Shown: piece after piece, positions 44,901 to 52,848 of the stretch
Numbering within the stretch: the stretch's first letter is position 1
Layout: the number at the start of each line of letters is the position of its first letter
Source: Sipunculus nudus
Lineage: Eukaryota > Annelida > Sipuncula > Golfingiida > Sipunculidae
DNA length: 64,000 nucleotides
Assembly: GCA_026874595.1 (NCBI GenBank)
Contig: CM049321.1
Location: forward strand, 47,795,797-47,859,796
Reading direction: 5' to 3'
Notes under the pieces: generated by a model
What the model was told of the DNA's origin: nothing
Seen by the model: only the letters and a program-made list of their open reading frames with translations
Database searches by the model: none
Program-made: the position numbers and the translations under genes

Positions 44901-45677
44901 TGGGCGCAATTCACTGACCCATGAAAAAATATAATTACATTACCTTGCCTTTGTATTTGAGGTACTAGATTAAAATTATTTGTATCTGTGGTCTCAACCG
45001 CTCGGTGGTCGCAAGGCGATTCCCCCCTGTTTTTTTGTATGGTCTACTTCCAAGAAAATATTCATTTAAGTTTGAAGAGTCAAGATTTTAGTCATACAGC
45101 ATCACGAATTAATGTTGAAACAGATTAAAAATGTTCTACATTTTATTAAACGAAACGATATTCATAAAGAATACTTATGTTTGCAAGTTCCTTTTTTATA
45201 GTTATGAAGGATATTATGAATACTTCACATGAATATAACCCCCCAGTTTTTCATGTAACATATTCGTATTAGGAATGTAAGCCTACTCTTAAGCATGTTC
45301 TGTAAGACAAAGTGATATTCGTAATTTTCAGAGGACAGTGATAACACAAGCGTGCACATTTCCCATGAAGAATCTTTGTTTTCACAAAGTAAACCTTACT
45401 CCACATCTGAAGCCATTTATGATACAGGTGAGATGCTTGTTTGAGTGACTGCATTTACTCAGACATATATTTAATTGTATTTCACGCAAATGCCCCAGTT
45501 TAATATTTACCATTTTACATTTACGTTTTGTGCATGCTATCTTTACAAAACTATTGATCATAATTTCCATCCGGTCATAGGCTTTCATCATTTGTTTTAG
45601 CTTGCTACAAATTAATCTTTGTCACAGGGGCAATGCCGTCAGCAATGTTCACTCTGATAATATTAGCAGGGATCTGA
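41877..45677 (+). CDS. CTL-5, two-CTLD protein with intact ectodomain and nonsense TM exon
   Basis: Exons S 41,877-41,940; A 42,048-42,218; B 42,823-42,930; C 43,490-43,711; D 44,021-44,161; E 45,332-45,427; final exon from 45,628. All junctions to E are canonical and phase 1, giving 267 open codons: leader, CTLD1 with four canonical cysteines, long-form CTLD2, short stalk. The TM exon then reads GAMPSAMFTLIILAGI and stops (TGA 45,675), with a second stop at 45,705. The product would be about 283 residues with only a short hydrophobic end: secreted, poorly anchored or unstable. No EPN/QPD motif is present. It is the most likely functional ectodomain in the window; polymorphism or alternative 3' exons could change the picture. 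Confidence 0.7.
42048..42218 (+). CDS. CTL-5 exon A (CTLD1 N-terminal half)
   Basis: 171 bp, phase 1-1. Encodes DAIAYEARNFTMAEETCRLV, then KKYWLSFRKKSFNWTFIDQD. It carries the helix Cys, the YWLSF strand (the WIGL position) and the FNWT strand. Two N-glycosylation sequons are visible (NFT, NKT) and a third at NWT. Good acceptor GTTTCAG and donor TTCAG|GTAAAG. Confidence 0.85.
42219..42822. other. Intron A-B of CTL-5
   Basis: About 600 bp, AT-rich, collinear with 47,976-48,770 in CTL-6. No repeat or ORF of note. Confidence 0.6.
42823..42930 (+). CDS. CTL-5 exon B (CTLD1 C-terminal half)
   Basis: 108 bp, phase 1-1 after TTCTTTCAG. Encodes GVVPIPKAEGDCAYIGYSRI, then YSTSCYQELEYACMSKG. Cysteines at DCAY, TSCY and YACM complete the two CTLD disulphides with the Cys of exon A. 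VPIPKAE occupies the region where sugar-binding CTLDs have EPN/QPD. The donor AAAG|GTTGGT is weak but has GT. Confidence 0.85.
43026..43375 (-). mobile_element. tRNA-derived SINE with ~80 bp direct repeats
   Basis: Located in intron B-C of CTL-5 and absent from CTL-6. On the minus strand TAGCGAGGCGGTAGATCG resembles an A box, and GGGTTCAAACCC (43,263-43,274) is a good B box about 35 bp further on, as in Pol III promoters. Segments 43,026-43,104 and 43,295-43,375 are direct repeats of each other and include a small hairpin around CCTCGCTA/TAGCGAGG. The middle is GC-rich and non-coding. Confidence 0.6.
43490..43711 (+). CDS. CTL-5 exon C (CTLD2 N-terminal half)
   Basis: 222 bp, phase 1-1. Encodes GSCIPCHGGTCIQTTDACVH, then VNWYRAYHLCKILGWDMLIP and HSYWIGLRKSEWFHNDQPG. 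It has the N-terminal C-x2-C-x4-C-x6-C pattern of a long-form CTLD, the helix Cys (HLC) and a textbook YWIGL strand. Acceptor GGATCCAG, donor CCAG|GTAATA. Confidence 0.9.
44021..44161 (+). CDS. CTL-5 exon D (CTLD2 C-terminal half)
   Basis: 141 bp, phase 1-1 after TTACTGCAG. Encodes VRNFKESKWVSAERGIDYNS, then ATCAVTYETFWEPVPCDSFF and HTICVGSG. All three expected cysteines are present. WVSAERG replaces the WND calcium motif area, so no calcium site is predicted. Donor CAGTG|GTGAGT is good. Confidence 0.9.
44162..45331. other. Intron D-E of CTL-5
   Basis: 1.17 kb, collinear with 50,167-51,141 in CTL-6. No gene, no recognised mobile element; ORFs on the minus strand look like chance. Confidence 0.55.
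45332..45427 (+). CDS. CTL-5 exon E (stalk)
   Basis: 96 bp, phase 1-1. Encodes EDSDNTSVHISHEESLFSQS, then KPYSTSEAIYDTG. Acidic and Ser-rich, as expected for a stalk. The SEAIYDTG end recurs as SEDIYDTS in CTL-6. Acceptor AATTTTCAG, donor ATACAG|GTGAGA. Confidence 0.75.
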
Positions 45678-45740
45678 TTATTTATGATAATGACAATATT
45701 TATTTAAGTGACTGAAAGACGCAGACTATTAGTGGGTCCA
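45628..45740 (+). pseudogene. CTL-5 TM exon with two stop codons
   Basis: After GTCACAG the phase 1 frame reads GAMPSAMFTLIILAGI, TGA (45,675), LFMIMTIFI, TAA (45,705), then VTERRR. It aligns with TM2 through LAGIGLLAI-TTIF and VRRR. The first stop falls where TM2 has Gly. The membrane anchor is cut after about 11 hydrophobic residues. Confidence 0.75.
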
Positions 45741-45799
45741 GAAATATGCATGAGGACCTGGAAAGGATAAAAAGACAATACTTCAGAAATTTACTGGAA

Positions 45800-47460
45800 A
45801 ATTGGGAAATCTATGGAGGTTTCGACAGAGACAAGGGGCTAAGGTCGAAACCCTAGGGACACCTGTAATGTGGAGGCTCAATCTACATGCTTGTGGGGGT
45901 GCCATTGTGATGGGGCGCGCTGCGCCAAGCTCCAGCTTTGTTGGGGCAAGTGATAACAGCGTTTTTTAGCCGACGACGCAAGTCTATGGCCTAAAACCTA
46001 GGTCCACAGCAGTCTAACGGGATTATTGTTTCCTGACTGCCATGGCTCTGCAAATTTTAACCCATTCCAAAATAGTCAAATGATAAGAAAATGTATTCTT
46101 TCTTGCCGATATAAACAACCCGAACACCCAGTGTTTGTCTTTGTCAACAGGTATCACTGGTGTGGTAGTGAAGTTCGATTATGATGGCAATTTAAATGTA
46201 CATTATAAGTGCATTGTACATTTACCTAAAAAAGAAACTTGAATTATACTTAAAAGTTAGGAAAATGGAATCTTCTGAATGACAAGAGAATAATTTGTAG
46301 ATGAGTGTTGTGTTATATGTATAGATACATGACACTCTGAAACATATAAAAATATTTAAACTGGCCCAATTACCTATAAAGCAGGTTGAATTGACATGAA
46401 AAATAGATTCTTCAATTTAAAATAAATTTTTACCTGCCAAAATATTGCCCTGAAGCCGCATTACTTACTCCTGTAAACGAATGTTGAAAAAAGTGGACCA
46501 GGAGCGATCAAAGGTATCGACATAAACACAGCACGTGAATCACCCGGCCGCACCACGTCAATCAGGAGATTCCCTGACTGACTTGACCCCAAAAACGCTA
46601 ATAAATGTTTCCACTGAATAAAACACCGAGTGTTAAGGCTCACAATCGGACCTCTGGTCACACGGCCTTGTCATGGTAAACAGACCCACGTTGACTGTGT
46701 TTACCAACACGCATACCCACAGCAAAGTATCAAACGGCCAAATACAAGGTACTTAGACTGTGTTGGGGTAGTTTTGCTGGGAAACATTTGTCTAAAGAAA
46801 AACTGAACTGAGACTGTGGAAGAATAGGTATCATATTGCTCCTGATTATGTCCCTTTAATTAGTTATATATTATAATACCAGTATATATCCCAGTAAGTG
46901 GAAAATTACATAATTCCCTATTAAACATGCACCCACTCTCTTTCGGACATCTAGTTCATTGCATAAAGGATTTATCATTTTGTTTTTCTGTTTCCTGAGC
47001 GTCAAATAAAATTGTACAAGACTTTCTGACAGGCCGCACCTCGGCAAGTATCTTTGGGTATGGCAGATCAAATATAAGAAAGCTAAGATATAAAACCCCA
47101 CCCTGCAAAGTGTGTTACAAACAGTACAATTTAAAATAACCAACTATACTTATTTACTATCGTCCGTATAAGGAACGCAGCAAATATATTACCAGTAAAT
47201 CAAACGTATAATTATCTCCTCGTCTTCAACCACGTAAACTTCATAATTATGGCTAGGGCAAAATATGAATGTGTCAATCCGACTTTCATGGCTCGAGTCT
47301 ACTCTGCAAAACAAACATATATGCAACATGCACGATTGCAATATAGCTACTATAATAAAATTAAGTGATTAATGGATCCCTGAAGAAAATTATCCAAAAT
47401 GTTCACCACATTATGATTATTAACCTAAAAGATGCTTAGCAGAAAATAATATGATGGGAA
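45800..47460. other. Spacer between CTL-5 and CTL-6
   Basis: From 45,805 the sequence departs from the CTL-6 downstream region. It contains a GC-richer block (45,805-46,030) with a 9 bp inverted pair GGTTTCGAC/GTCGAAACC at 45,812 and 45,849, and another GC-richer block (46,440-46,800). Both may be short insertions but no class was recognised. From about 47,100 a truncated form of the CTL upstream region (AAGTGTGTTACAAACAGTAC) starts. Confidence 0.4.
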
Positions 47461-47635
47461 TGGGGATGTAGATATCTGTCATTACTAATTACCAATGCTG
47501 TTCGGTGCATGTATTTATCAATTTAAGTTTCGTTTACAGGGAAGTATCTATTTTGCACAGGAAACTTCCGTCATTCGTCGATTCATCTCATATGCATGCT
47601 TGATATCGAGTCAGTTTCAGGCTTCATTTTGAGTG

Positions 47636-47699
47636 ATGTATCATATGCTGTGGTTCAATGTGTAACTTGATGTGTTGTTGCCATGTATTGCAACAAGCG
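47636..47699 (+). pseudogene. CTL-6 exon S with stop and lost donor
   Basis: Reads MYHMLWFNV then TAA (47,663) where CTL-5 has Leu. The donor is AGCG|AT in place of AGCG|GT. Either change alone would prevent the normal leader. Confidence 0.8.
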
Positions 47700-47804
47700 A
47701 TATCATTTTGTCAATACCCTTATTATTATGCCTGTCAGCTTTAAGACAATAGTGCGCTAAAGATACGTAATATACAAGTTGGACATTGTCAATATGTGTT
47801 CCAG

Positions 47805-47975
47805 ATGCCATTTTTTACGAAGCAAGAAACTTCACTATGGCTGAAGAAACATGCAGACTGGTGAACAAAACATTACTACATGGACATCACATAAACTTCC
47901 CATTTGATAACAAAAAGTACTGGCTTTCGTATAGGAAGAAGAGTTTTAATTGGACATTTATTGATCAAGATTCAG
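47805..47975 (+). pseudogene. CTL-6 exon A (CTLD1 N-terminal half), open
   Basis: 171 bp, phase 1-1. DAIFYEARNFTMAEETCRLV, then KKYWLSYRKKSFNWTFIDQD. Nearly identical to A5 with all structural residues and sequons kept; donor TTCAG|GTATAT. Confidence 0.8.
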
Positions 47976-48770
47976 GTATATGTGTTTGGAAATTTTAGGT
48001 CTTCCTAATGGTTATCTCCTTAAAAATGAACAATAGGAACTTATATCCTCTAAATTCATATTTGATGTTGATAATAACAACATCGTCAGTAAGTGACAGT
48101 AGTGGGTAAACCGAAAGTTTAATGATGCATTTTCCTAAGATTAAACCACATATTGATATCTGGAAATGCAAGATATGGATCCAAACGGTAACCACAAAGC
48201 GTAAATAATATGAAATAGTAAGCATCATATGAGAAGGCAATCTTGCCGTATGCATAAAATCTTCAGATTTTTTTAAAGCGTCTCAGCCACCATTTTTTAA
48301 TACTCATCAGCAATATTAAATACAGCGTTTGTCAATGAGTATTATAATTATTTCTTGCCGGTTTCTAAGGAAAAACTATAATTGTTTTTTTTTTCAATTA
48401 CTAAGCTTGCAAATAAGAGTACTTGAATTGATTTGTAAACAGTCTTTCTAGAGCAGGTCATTATAAATTCAGTGACTAAAAACTCTCTCTCTGCTTTGAG
48501 GTCATTATTAATGTTTTTGCATCGTATTTTCTGATCACTTGAAATGTAAAACTTATCAGTGATTTGAGAACTAAAACAGTAGCAGGTAATTTAAATAAAA
48601 GAAACTTAAAAAAAGCAATTTTTGTAAGATTTTTCAATAATGGGTTCATTTCTATATCAAGAGTAATAACTTTATATTATTTAACTTAATACTTATATGA
48701 GAATTTTGAGCAGTACAGCTGTCAGTTTAAATGACAGGTCAACAAAGAAATATGTTTTTTATTAATACAG
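47976..48770. other. Intron A-B of CTL-6
   Basis: AT-rich, collinear with the CTL-5 intron plus about 190 bp of extra sequence. No gene. Confidence 0.6.
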
Positions 48771-48878
48771 GCGTCGTGCCGATCCCCAAAGCTGAAGGTG
48801 ACTGTGCATACAATAGATACAGTCGTATATATTCGACCTCTTGTTATGAGGAACTAGAATATGCTTGTATGTCCAAAG
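48771..48878 (+). pseudogene. CTL-6 exon B (CTLD1 C-terminal half), donor damaged
   Basis: GVVPIPKAEGDCAYNRYSRI, then YSTSCYEELEYACMSK. The end reads AAAG|TTGGG where CTL-5 has AAAG|GTTGG: one G is lost, so the only GT is shifted one base and would break the frame. Confidence 0.8.
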
Positions 48879-48974
48879 TTGGGTTTTGCAGCAGAAGTAA
48901 TTTTTTCAGTAAACCGTTTATTTTGTACACAAACATAAACAAATATTAGTATTTAACACGAAATGAGGCCGTAT

Positions 48975-49035
48975 ATACATGTATATTATATATATATATA
49001 TATACATACATATATTTATATTTATATATATATAT
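48975..49035. repeat. (TA)n tract left of duplicated exon C
   Basis: Interrupted TA tract. Its sister at 49,273-49,372 bounds the second copy of exon C; together they mark the repeat arms of a ~325 bp tandem duplication. Confidence 0.85.
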
Positions 49036-49133
49036 GTTTGAGGATATACTATTATGATGTATGGCATGTATAAGTCATGCTTTTTTATGCAACACATGTT
49101 GTGACACGTATTTTCCTCTTTTTCGGGCTTTAG

Positions 49134-49272
49134 TATCCTGTATTGGCTGTCATGGGGGAACATGCATTCAAAAAATGGATGTCTGAGTACATTTTATATT
49201 AGAGAAGGTCAATTGGTACAGAGCTTATCATTTGTGTAAAATCTTAGGCTGGGACATGTTAATCCCTAACGT
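49134..49272 (+). pseudogene. CTL-6 first exon C copy, truncated
   Basis: Begins like exon C (SCIGCHGGTCIQKMDV) but has TGA (49,184) in place of the conserved Cys codon, and stops short at CCCTAACGT where a TA tract begins. It lacks the YWIGL half and a donor. Confidence 0.85.
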
Positions 49273-49287
49273 TTATTATATATACGT

Positions 49288-49341
<54 letters not shown>

Positions 49342-49372
49342 CATATATATATATATATTTATATATATATAG
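49273..49372. repeat. (TA)n tract between duplicated C exons
   Basis: About 100 bp of TA-rich repeat replacing the second half of the first exon C copy. Confidence 0.9.
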
Positions 49373-49469
49373 GTTTGAGGAAATACTATTATGACGTATG
49401 GCATGTATAAGTCATGCTTTTTGATGCAACACATGTTGTGACACGTTTTTTCCTTTTTTCGAACTCCAG

Positions 49470-49691
49470 GTTCCTGTATTGGCTGTCATGGAAGAACATG
49501 CATTCAGACAACGGATGCTTGTGTACATTTTATATTAGAGAAGGTAAATTGGTACAGAGCTTATCATTTGTGTAAAACCTTAGGCTGGGACATGTTGATC
49601 CCTAACGTAACATCTTTGAGATCCCCAATGGACGGGCACTCATATTGGATAGGTCTCCAAAAGTCCGAATGGTTTCACGATGGTCAGCCAG
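49470..49691 (+). pseudogene. CTL-6 second exon C copy, intact
   Basis: 222 bp, phase 1-1: GSCIGCHGRTCIQTTDACVH, then VNWYRAYHLCKTLGWDMLIP and HSYWIGLQKSEWFHDGQPG. Good acceptor CTCCAG and donor CCAG|GTAATT. Listed as part of a pseudogene only because of lesions elsewhere. Confidence 0.8.
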
Positions 49692-50025
49692 GTAATTATC
49701 TAATTTTTCATTTGCTATTAAGATACAATTTACTATCCCATATCTCTGCCCAAATCAGAATATTAGCTGCTATCTGCATCAAATATATTTAACTAAAATA
49801 CAAAAAAATCCTTTTAATTTTTTTTAATAAATTATACTTGATCTGTGTTGTTTGTGTTTAGCATATTGTGCATGAGTGTTTTTATAATTTATAAAATTTA
49901 AACAAATATTAACAAAATCCTTTATTTGGAAAAAATGAAGTTTTTCGTTTTAAAGGTAATAAAATAGATTTTTTGTCGAGTGTCAAGGCGAATAACAATA
50001 AAATAATATTACGGTTTTACTGCAG

Positions 50026-50166
50026 TGAGAAATATTAAAGAATTAAAATGGGTACCGCCGGGGAAAGGATATGACAACAACAGCGGCACCTGTGCTGTAA
50101 CTAATAAAACATTTTGGGAACCAGTTTCATGTGACTCTTTCTACGACACCGTTTGTGTCGGCAGTG
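50026..50166 (+). pseudogene. CTL-6 exon D (CTLD2 C-terminal half), open
   Basis: 141 bp, phase 1-1: VRNIKELKWVPPGKGYDNNS, then GTCAVTNKTFWEPVSCDSFY and DTVCVGSG. All cysteines kept. The loop VPPGKGYDN differs from CTL-5 VSAERGIDY more than the rest of the exon, as a ligand-facing loop might. Confidence 0.8.
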
Positions 50167-51141
50167 GTGATTATCCTTAAAAAAGATTAAGGAGATTAAA
50201 AAAACTCTTAATTATGATCAGAATTTTACTAAAACTACTCTATTATTTTTCTCTTTTGTCCTTTACCTCAAATAATATAATTATTTTAAAAGGCTTACCT
50301 AAAATTAGCTAGCCTAAAAAAGGGTAGCAATTTTGAAGTTATATTGGAAAAGGATAAATCTACGGGCTGCGGATTTGTCGCATTTTTGAATGGCTAAATT
50401 GAACTTTGAACTGTACATCAAATATGACCATCTTTCATCTTGACTCAATGTCTTCTTAAAAGGCCAGGTAAAGAAATCTCTCTTTCATTATAAATAAAAG
50501 TGTGCCAGTGAGTGTCTTTTAGAGAGCCAAAATAAATTTCCCCAAGCAACCAAACGTTGGAAGAGCACATTTCTGGATCTTTTCTTAGGTAACACTGTAA
50601 AGAGAAAACCACTGCTCAGTTACAGCTATATATTTGTAATTATGAATACCCTCATCAACCAAGCAGACCAGAAAGCAATGTGGAGCCGCGAATCAATCAA
50701 CAGTCATCCTCGATCCTTTTTGTTTTGGCGCAATCATTGACCCATGAAAAATATTATTATATTACCTTGCTTTTGTTTATGAGAGACTAGATTAAAATTA
50801 ATTGTATCTTTGATCTCAACAATTCGGTGGTCGCAAGGCGAGTTCCCCCTTTGTTTCTTTTAAAGACTATATTAATGTAAGTTTGAAGAGTCAAGATTTA
50901 AGCATGCAGCAACACGCATTAATGTTAAAATAGAATAAAAATGTTCTACATTTTATTAAACGAAACAATATTCATAAATAATATTATTTTTGCAAGTTCC
51001 TTTTTTTATATTTATGAAGGATATTTAAAATAGTTCACATGAATATTACAACGACAGTTTTTCATGTAACATATTCGTATTCGGAATGTAAGCCTACATT
51101 AAACATAACCCATTAGACATGATGAAATTCGTAATTTTCAG
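50167..51141. other. Intron D-E of CTL-6
   Basis: Collinear with the CTL-5 intron, about 200 bp shorter. No gene or mobile element recognised. Confidence 0.55.
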
Positions 51142-51231
51142 AGGACAGTGATAGCGTGTACAATTCCCATAAAGAAGCTTCGTTTTCACAAAGTAAATCC
51201 GACTCAACATCTGAAGACATATATGACACAA
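51142..51231 (+). pseudogene. CTL-6 exon E (stalk), open
   Basis: 90 bp, phase 1-1: EDSDSVYNSHKEASFSQSKS, then DSTSEDIYDTS, donor A|GTGAG. Similar to E5 with two codons fewer. Confidence 0.7.
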
Positions 51232-51420
51232 GTGAGATGCTTGTTCCAGGGACTGCATATACCCAAATAGATAGCTAATGCACCAGTTTAATATTTACCA
51301 TTTTACATTTTCTTTTGTGCATGCTATCTTTACACAACAATTGGTAATATTTTCCATCCGGTGTGAATGAGCTTTCATCATTTGTTTAAGCTTGCTACAA
51401 ATTAATCTTCGTCAATACTT

Positions 51421-51533
51421 GGAATGCCGTCGGCAATGTTTACTTTGTTTAAATTAGCAGGGATCGAAATATTCATGATAATGACAATATTTACTTTAAT
51501 GTCTGTAAGACGTGACAGTAAGTGGGTCCAGAA
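51421..51533 (+). pseudogene. CTL-6 TM-like exon without acceptor
   Basis: Open frame MPSAMFTLFKLAGIEIFMIM, then TIFTLMSVRRDSKWVQK and a stop. Lys and Glu sit inside the former helix. The CTL-5 acceptor GTCACAG reads GTCAATACTTG here, so no AG precedes it. Confidence 0.6.
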
Positions 51534-51605
51534 ATAGGCATGAGGACCTGGGAAGAATAAAAAGACAATACTTCAGAAGTTTACTGTAAAATTGGAGGAT
51601 CTATG

Positions 51606-51611
51606 AATAAA
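51606..51611 (+). terminator. Possible poly(A) signal of CTL-6
   Basis: AATAAA about 70 bp after the stop following the TM-like segment. It suggests that in the CTL-5/6 lineage transcripts may have ended soon after the TM exon, with a short cytoplasmic tail. Confidence 0.4.
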
Positions 51612-51689
51612 GTATTTTGCGTGTATTATTAAATGATTCAGTTGCCCAGTTTGGTCCTTGTCTTCGTAGTAGCCGAAGAAGATTTTATA

Positions 51690-52848
51690 TGAATGAATAT
51701 ATTTTTTAATTCTGGTTTAAAGGCCTCCGGCCCACAGAACCAATGAGAAGTACAACTGCACTTGTTTATATATATATGCAAACATTACATCAACAATATA
51801 ATAAATACAAAAAAATAAATGAATAATAAATAAGAAATACAAAAATCTTGCATGCATTAGATTATGCGGAAACGTAGATATTCAATGAAATATAGTATAT
51901 TATTAAATTAAATAATAAAAATAATACTCATAATAATAATAATACCAATAAAAAGAATGATTCAATGATAGCATAATACACTCCAAATGCCCCTAATGCA
52001 AGCAGTACACAGAAAAAAAAATACATAGCATTCAAAATACATAAAAGCAATTAATACAATGCATAACCTTACAATAAATAAGAATAAGATAAAAATAAGA
52101 TAAACAAAAATAATGCAATGATACCATAATACACTTCGAAGAGCCTAATACAAATTGTACAAACGACAATACACATTAATACAAAATACATAATACAAAT
52201 AAAAATGAGAAAAAACAAAACAAAAAAAAAACCATACAGATAAAGAGAACTGATGCGATAGCAGCTCATTACACTTCACTAGATCCTTATACAAAAAATT
52301 GGAAATTAAGGAATAACAAGAATATGTGACAAAAATTAACACTTAATGCATACCATATACATGCAATAAAAAAAAAGAGTTTATACTCACAAAGAACTGT
52401 ATTTATGAGAGTAATCGACAAGTATATAAATATTTCTTATTTACACATGAAAAATTCATTTTAGGGCGAACAAATCATGACAGATTGAACATGTTTCATA
52501 ATATGATCATTTGTTTTGAAAATATTCATCTGTGAATTACTGGACATACAAACATATTGCATCCATTATTTGTATTCAAATATTAGCCACCATTAAATAG
52601 AAACATAATCTATGATAGATGTACATTCTTACATTTTAACGGTTCTACTCTCTTAACACACTGGTTTCACTGCATAAATGACTGATTGAACCGGGTTCCA
52701 GTTTATTTTCATTTATGCACACGAGTAGGCATAAAGCTTAAGAAATAAATATATAAATACATATATATAGGAAGATACCATTATACTTTAAGGAGAGAAC
52801 ATTATACATAGTGTATCTTTAACATATTGGGTATAGTAATAGGTCCCT
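51690..52848 (-). other. 3' UTR of the 2A-type LINE
   Basis: A-rich on the + strand with repeated ACACTCCAAATGCCCCTAAT and AATACAAAATACATAATACA blocks, matching 62,690-63,840 throughout. The clean start of homology at GGTTTAAAGGCCTCCGGCCC defines the 3' end of the element. Confidence 0.85.

Larger units (their letters stand above)
41700..45790 (+). repeat. Tandem gene duplication, left unit (CTL-5)
   Basis: Collinear with about 47,460-51,600 (CTL-6), exon by exon and through most introns. Differences are a SINE in intron B-C here and microsatellite-driven exon duplication there. This pair is closer to each other than to CTL-1 to CTL-4. Confidence 0.9.
47636..51533 (+). pseudogene. CTL-6, two-CTLD receptor pseudogene
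   Basis: Exons S 47,636-47,699 (stop, no donor); A 47,805-47,975; B 48,771-48,878 (donor damaged); C twice at 49,134 (broken) and 49,470-49,691 (intact); D 50,026-50,166; E 51,142-51,231; TM-like 51,421-51,533. Exons A, C(second), D and E are open and well conserved with CTL-5, suggesting recent inactivation. The TM segment is open (MFTLFKLAGIEIFMIM, TIFTLMSVRR) but the acceptor AG present in CTL-5 is missing. An AATAAA follows at 51,606. Confidence 0.8.
47460..51600 (+). repeat. Tandem gene duplication, right unit (CTL-6)
   Basis: Partner of 41,700-45,790. The proximal upstream sequence is retained (TGCTGTTCGGTGCATG at 47,500) but the more distal block present at CTL-5 (41,480-41,640) is missing. 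Confidence 0.9.
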
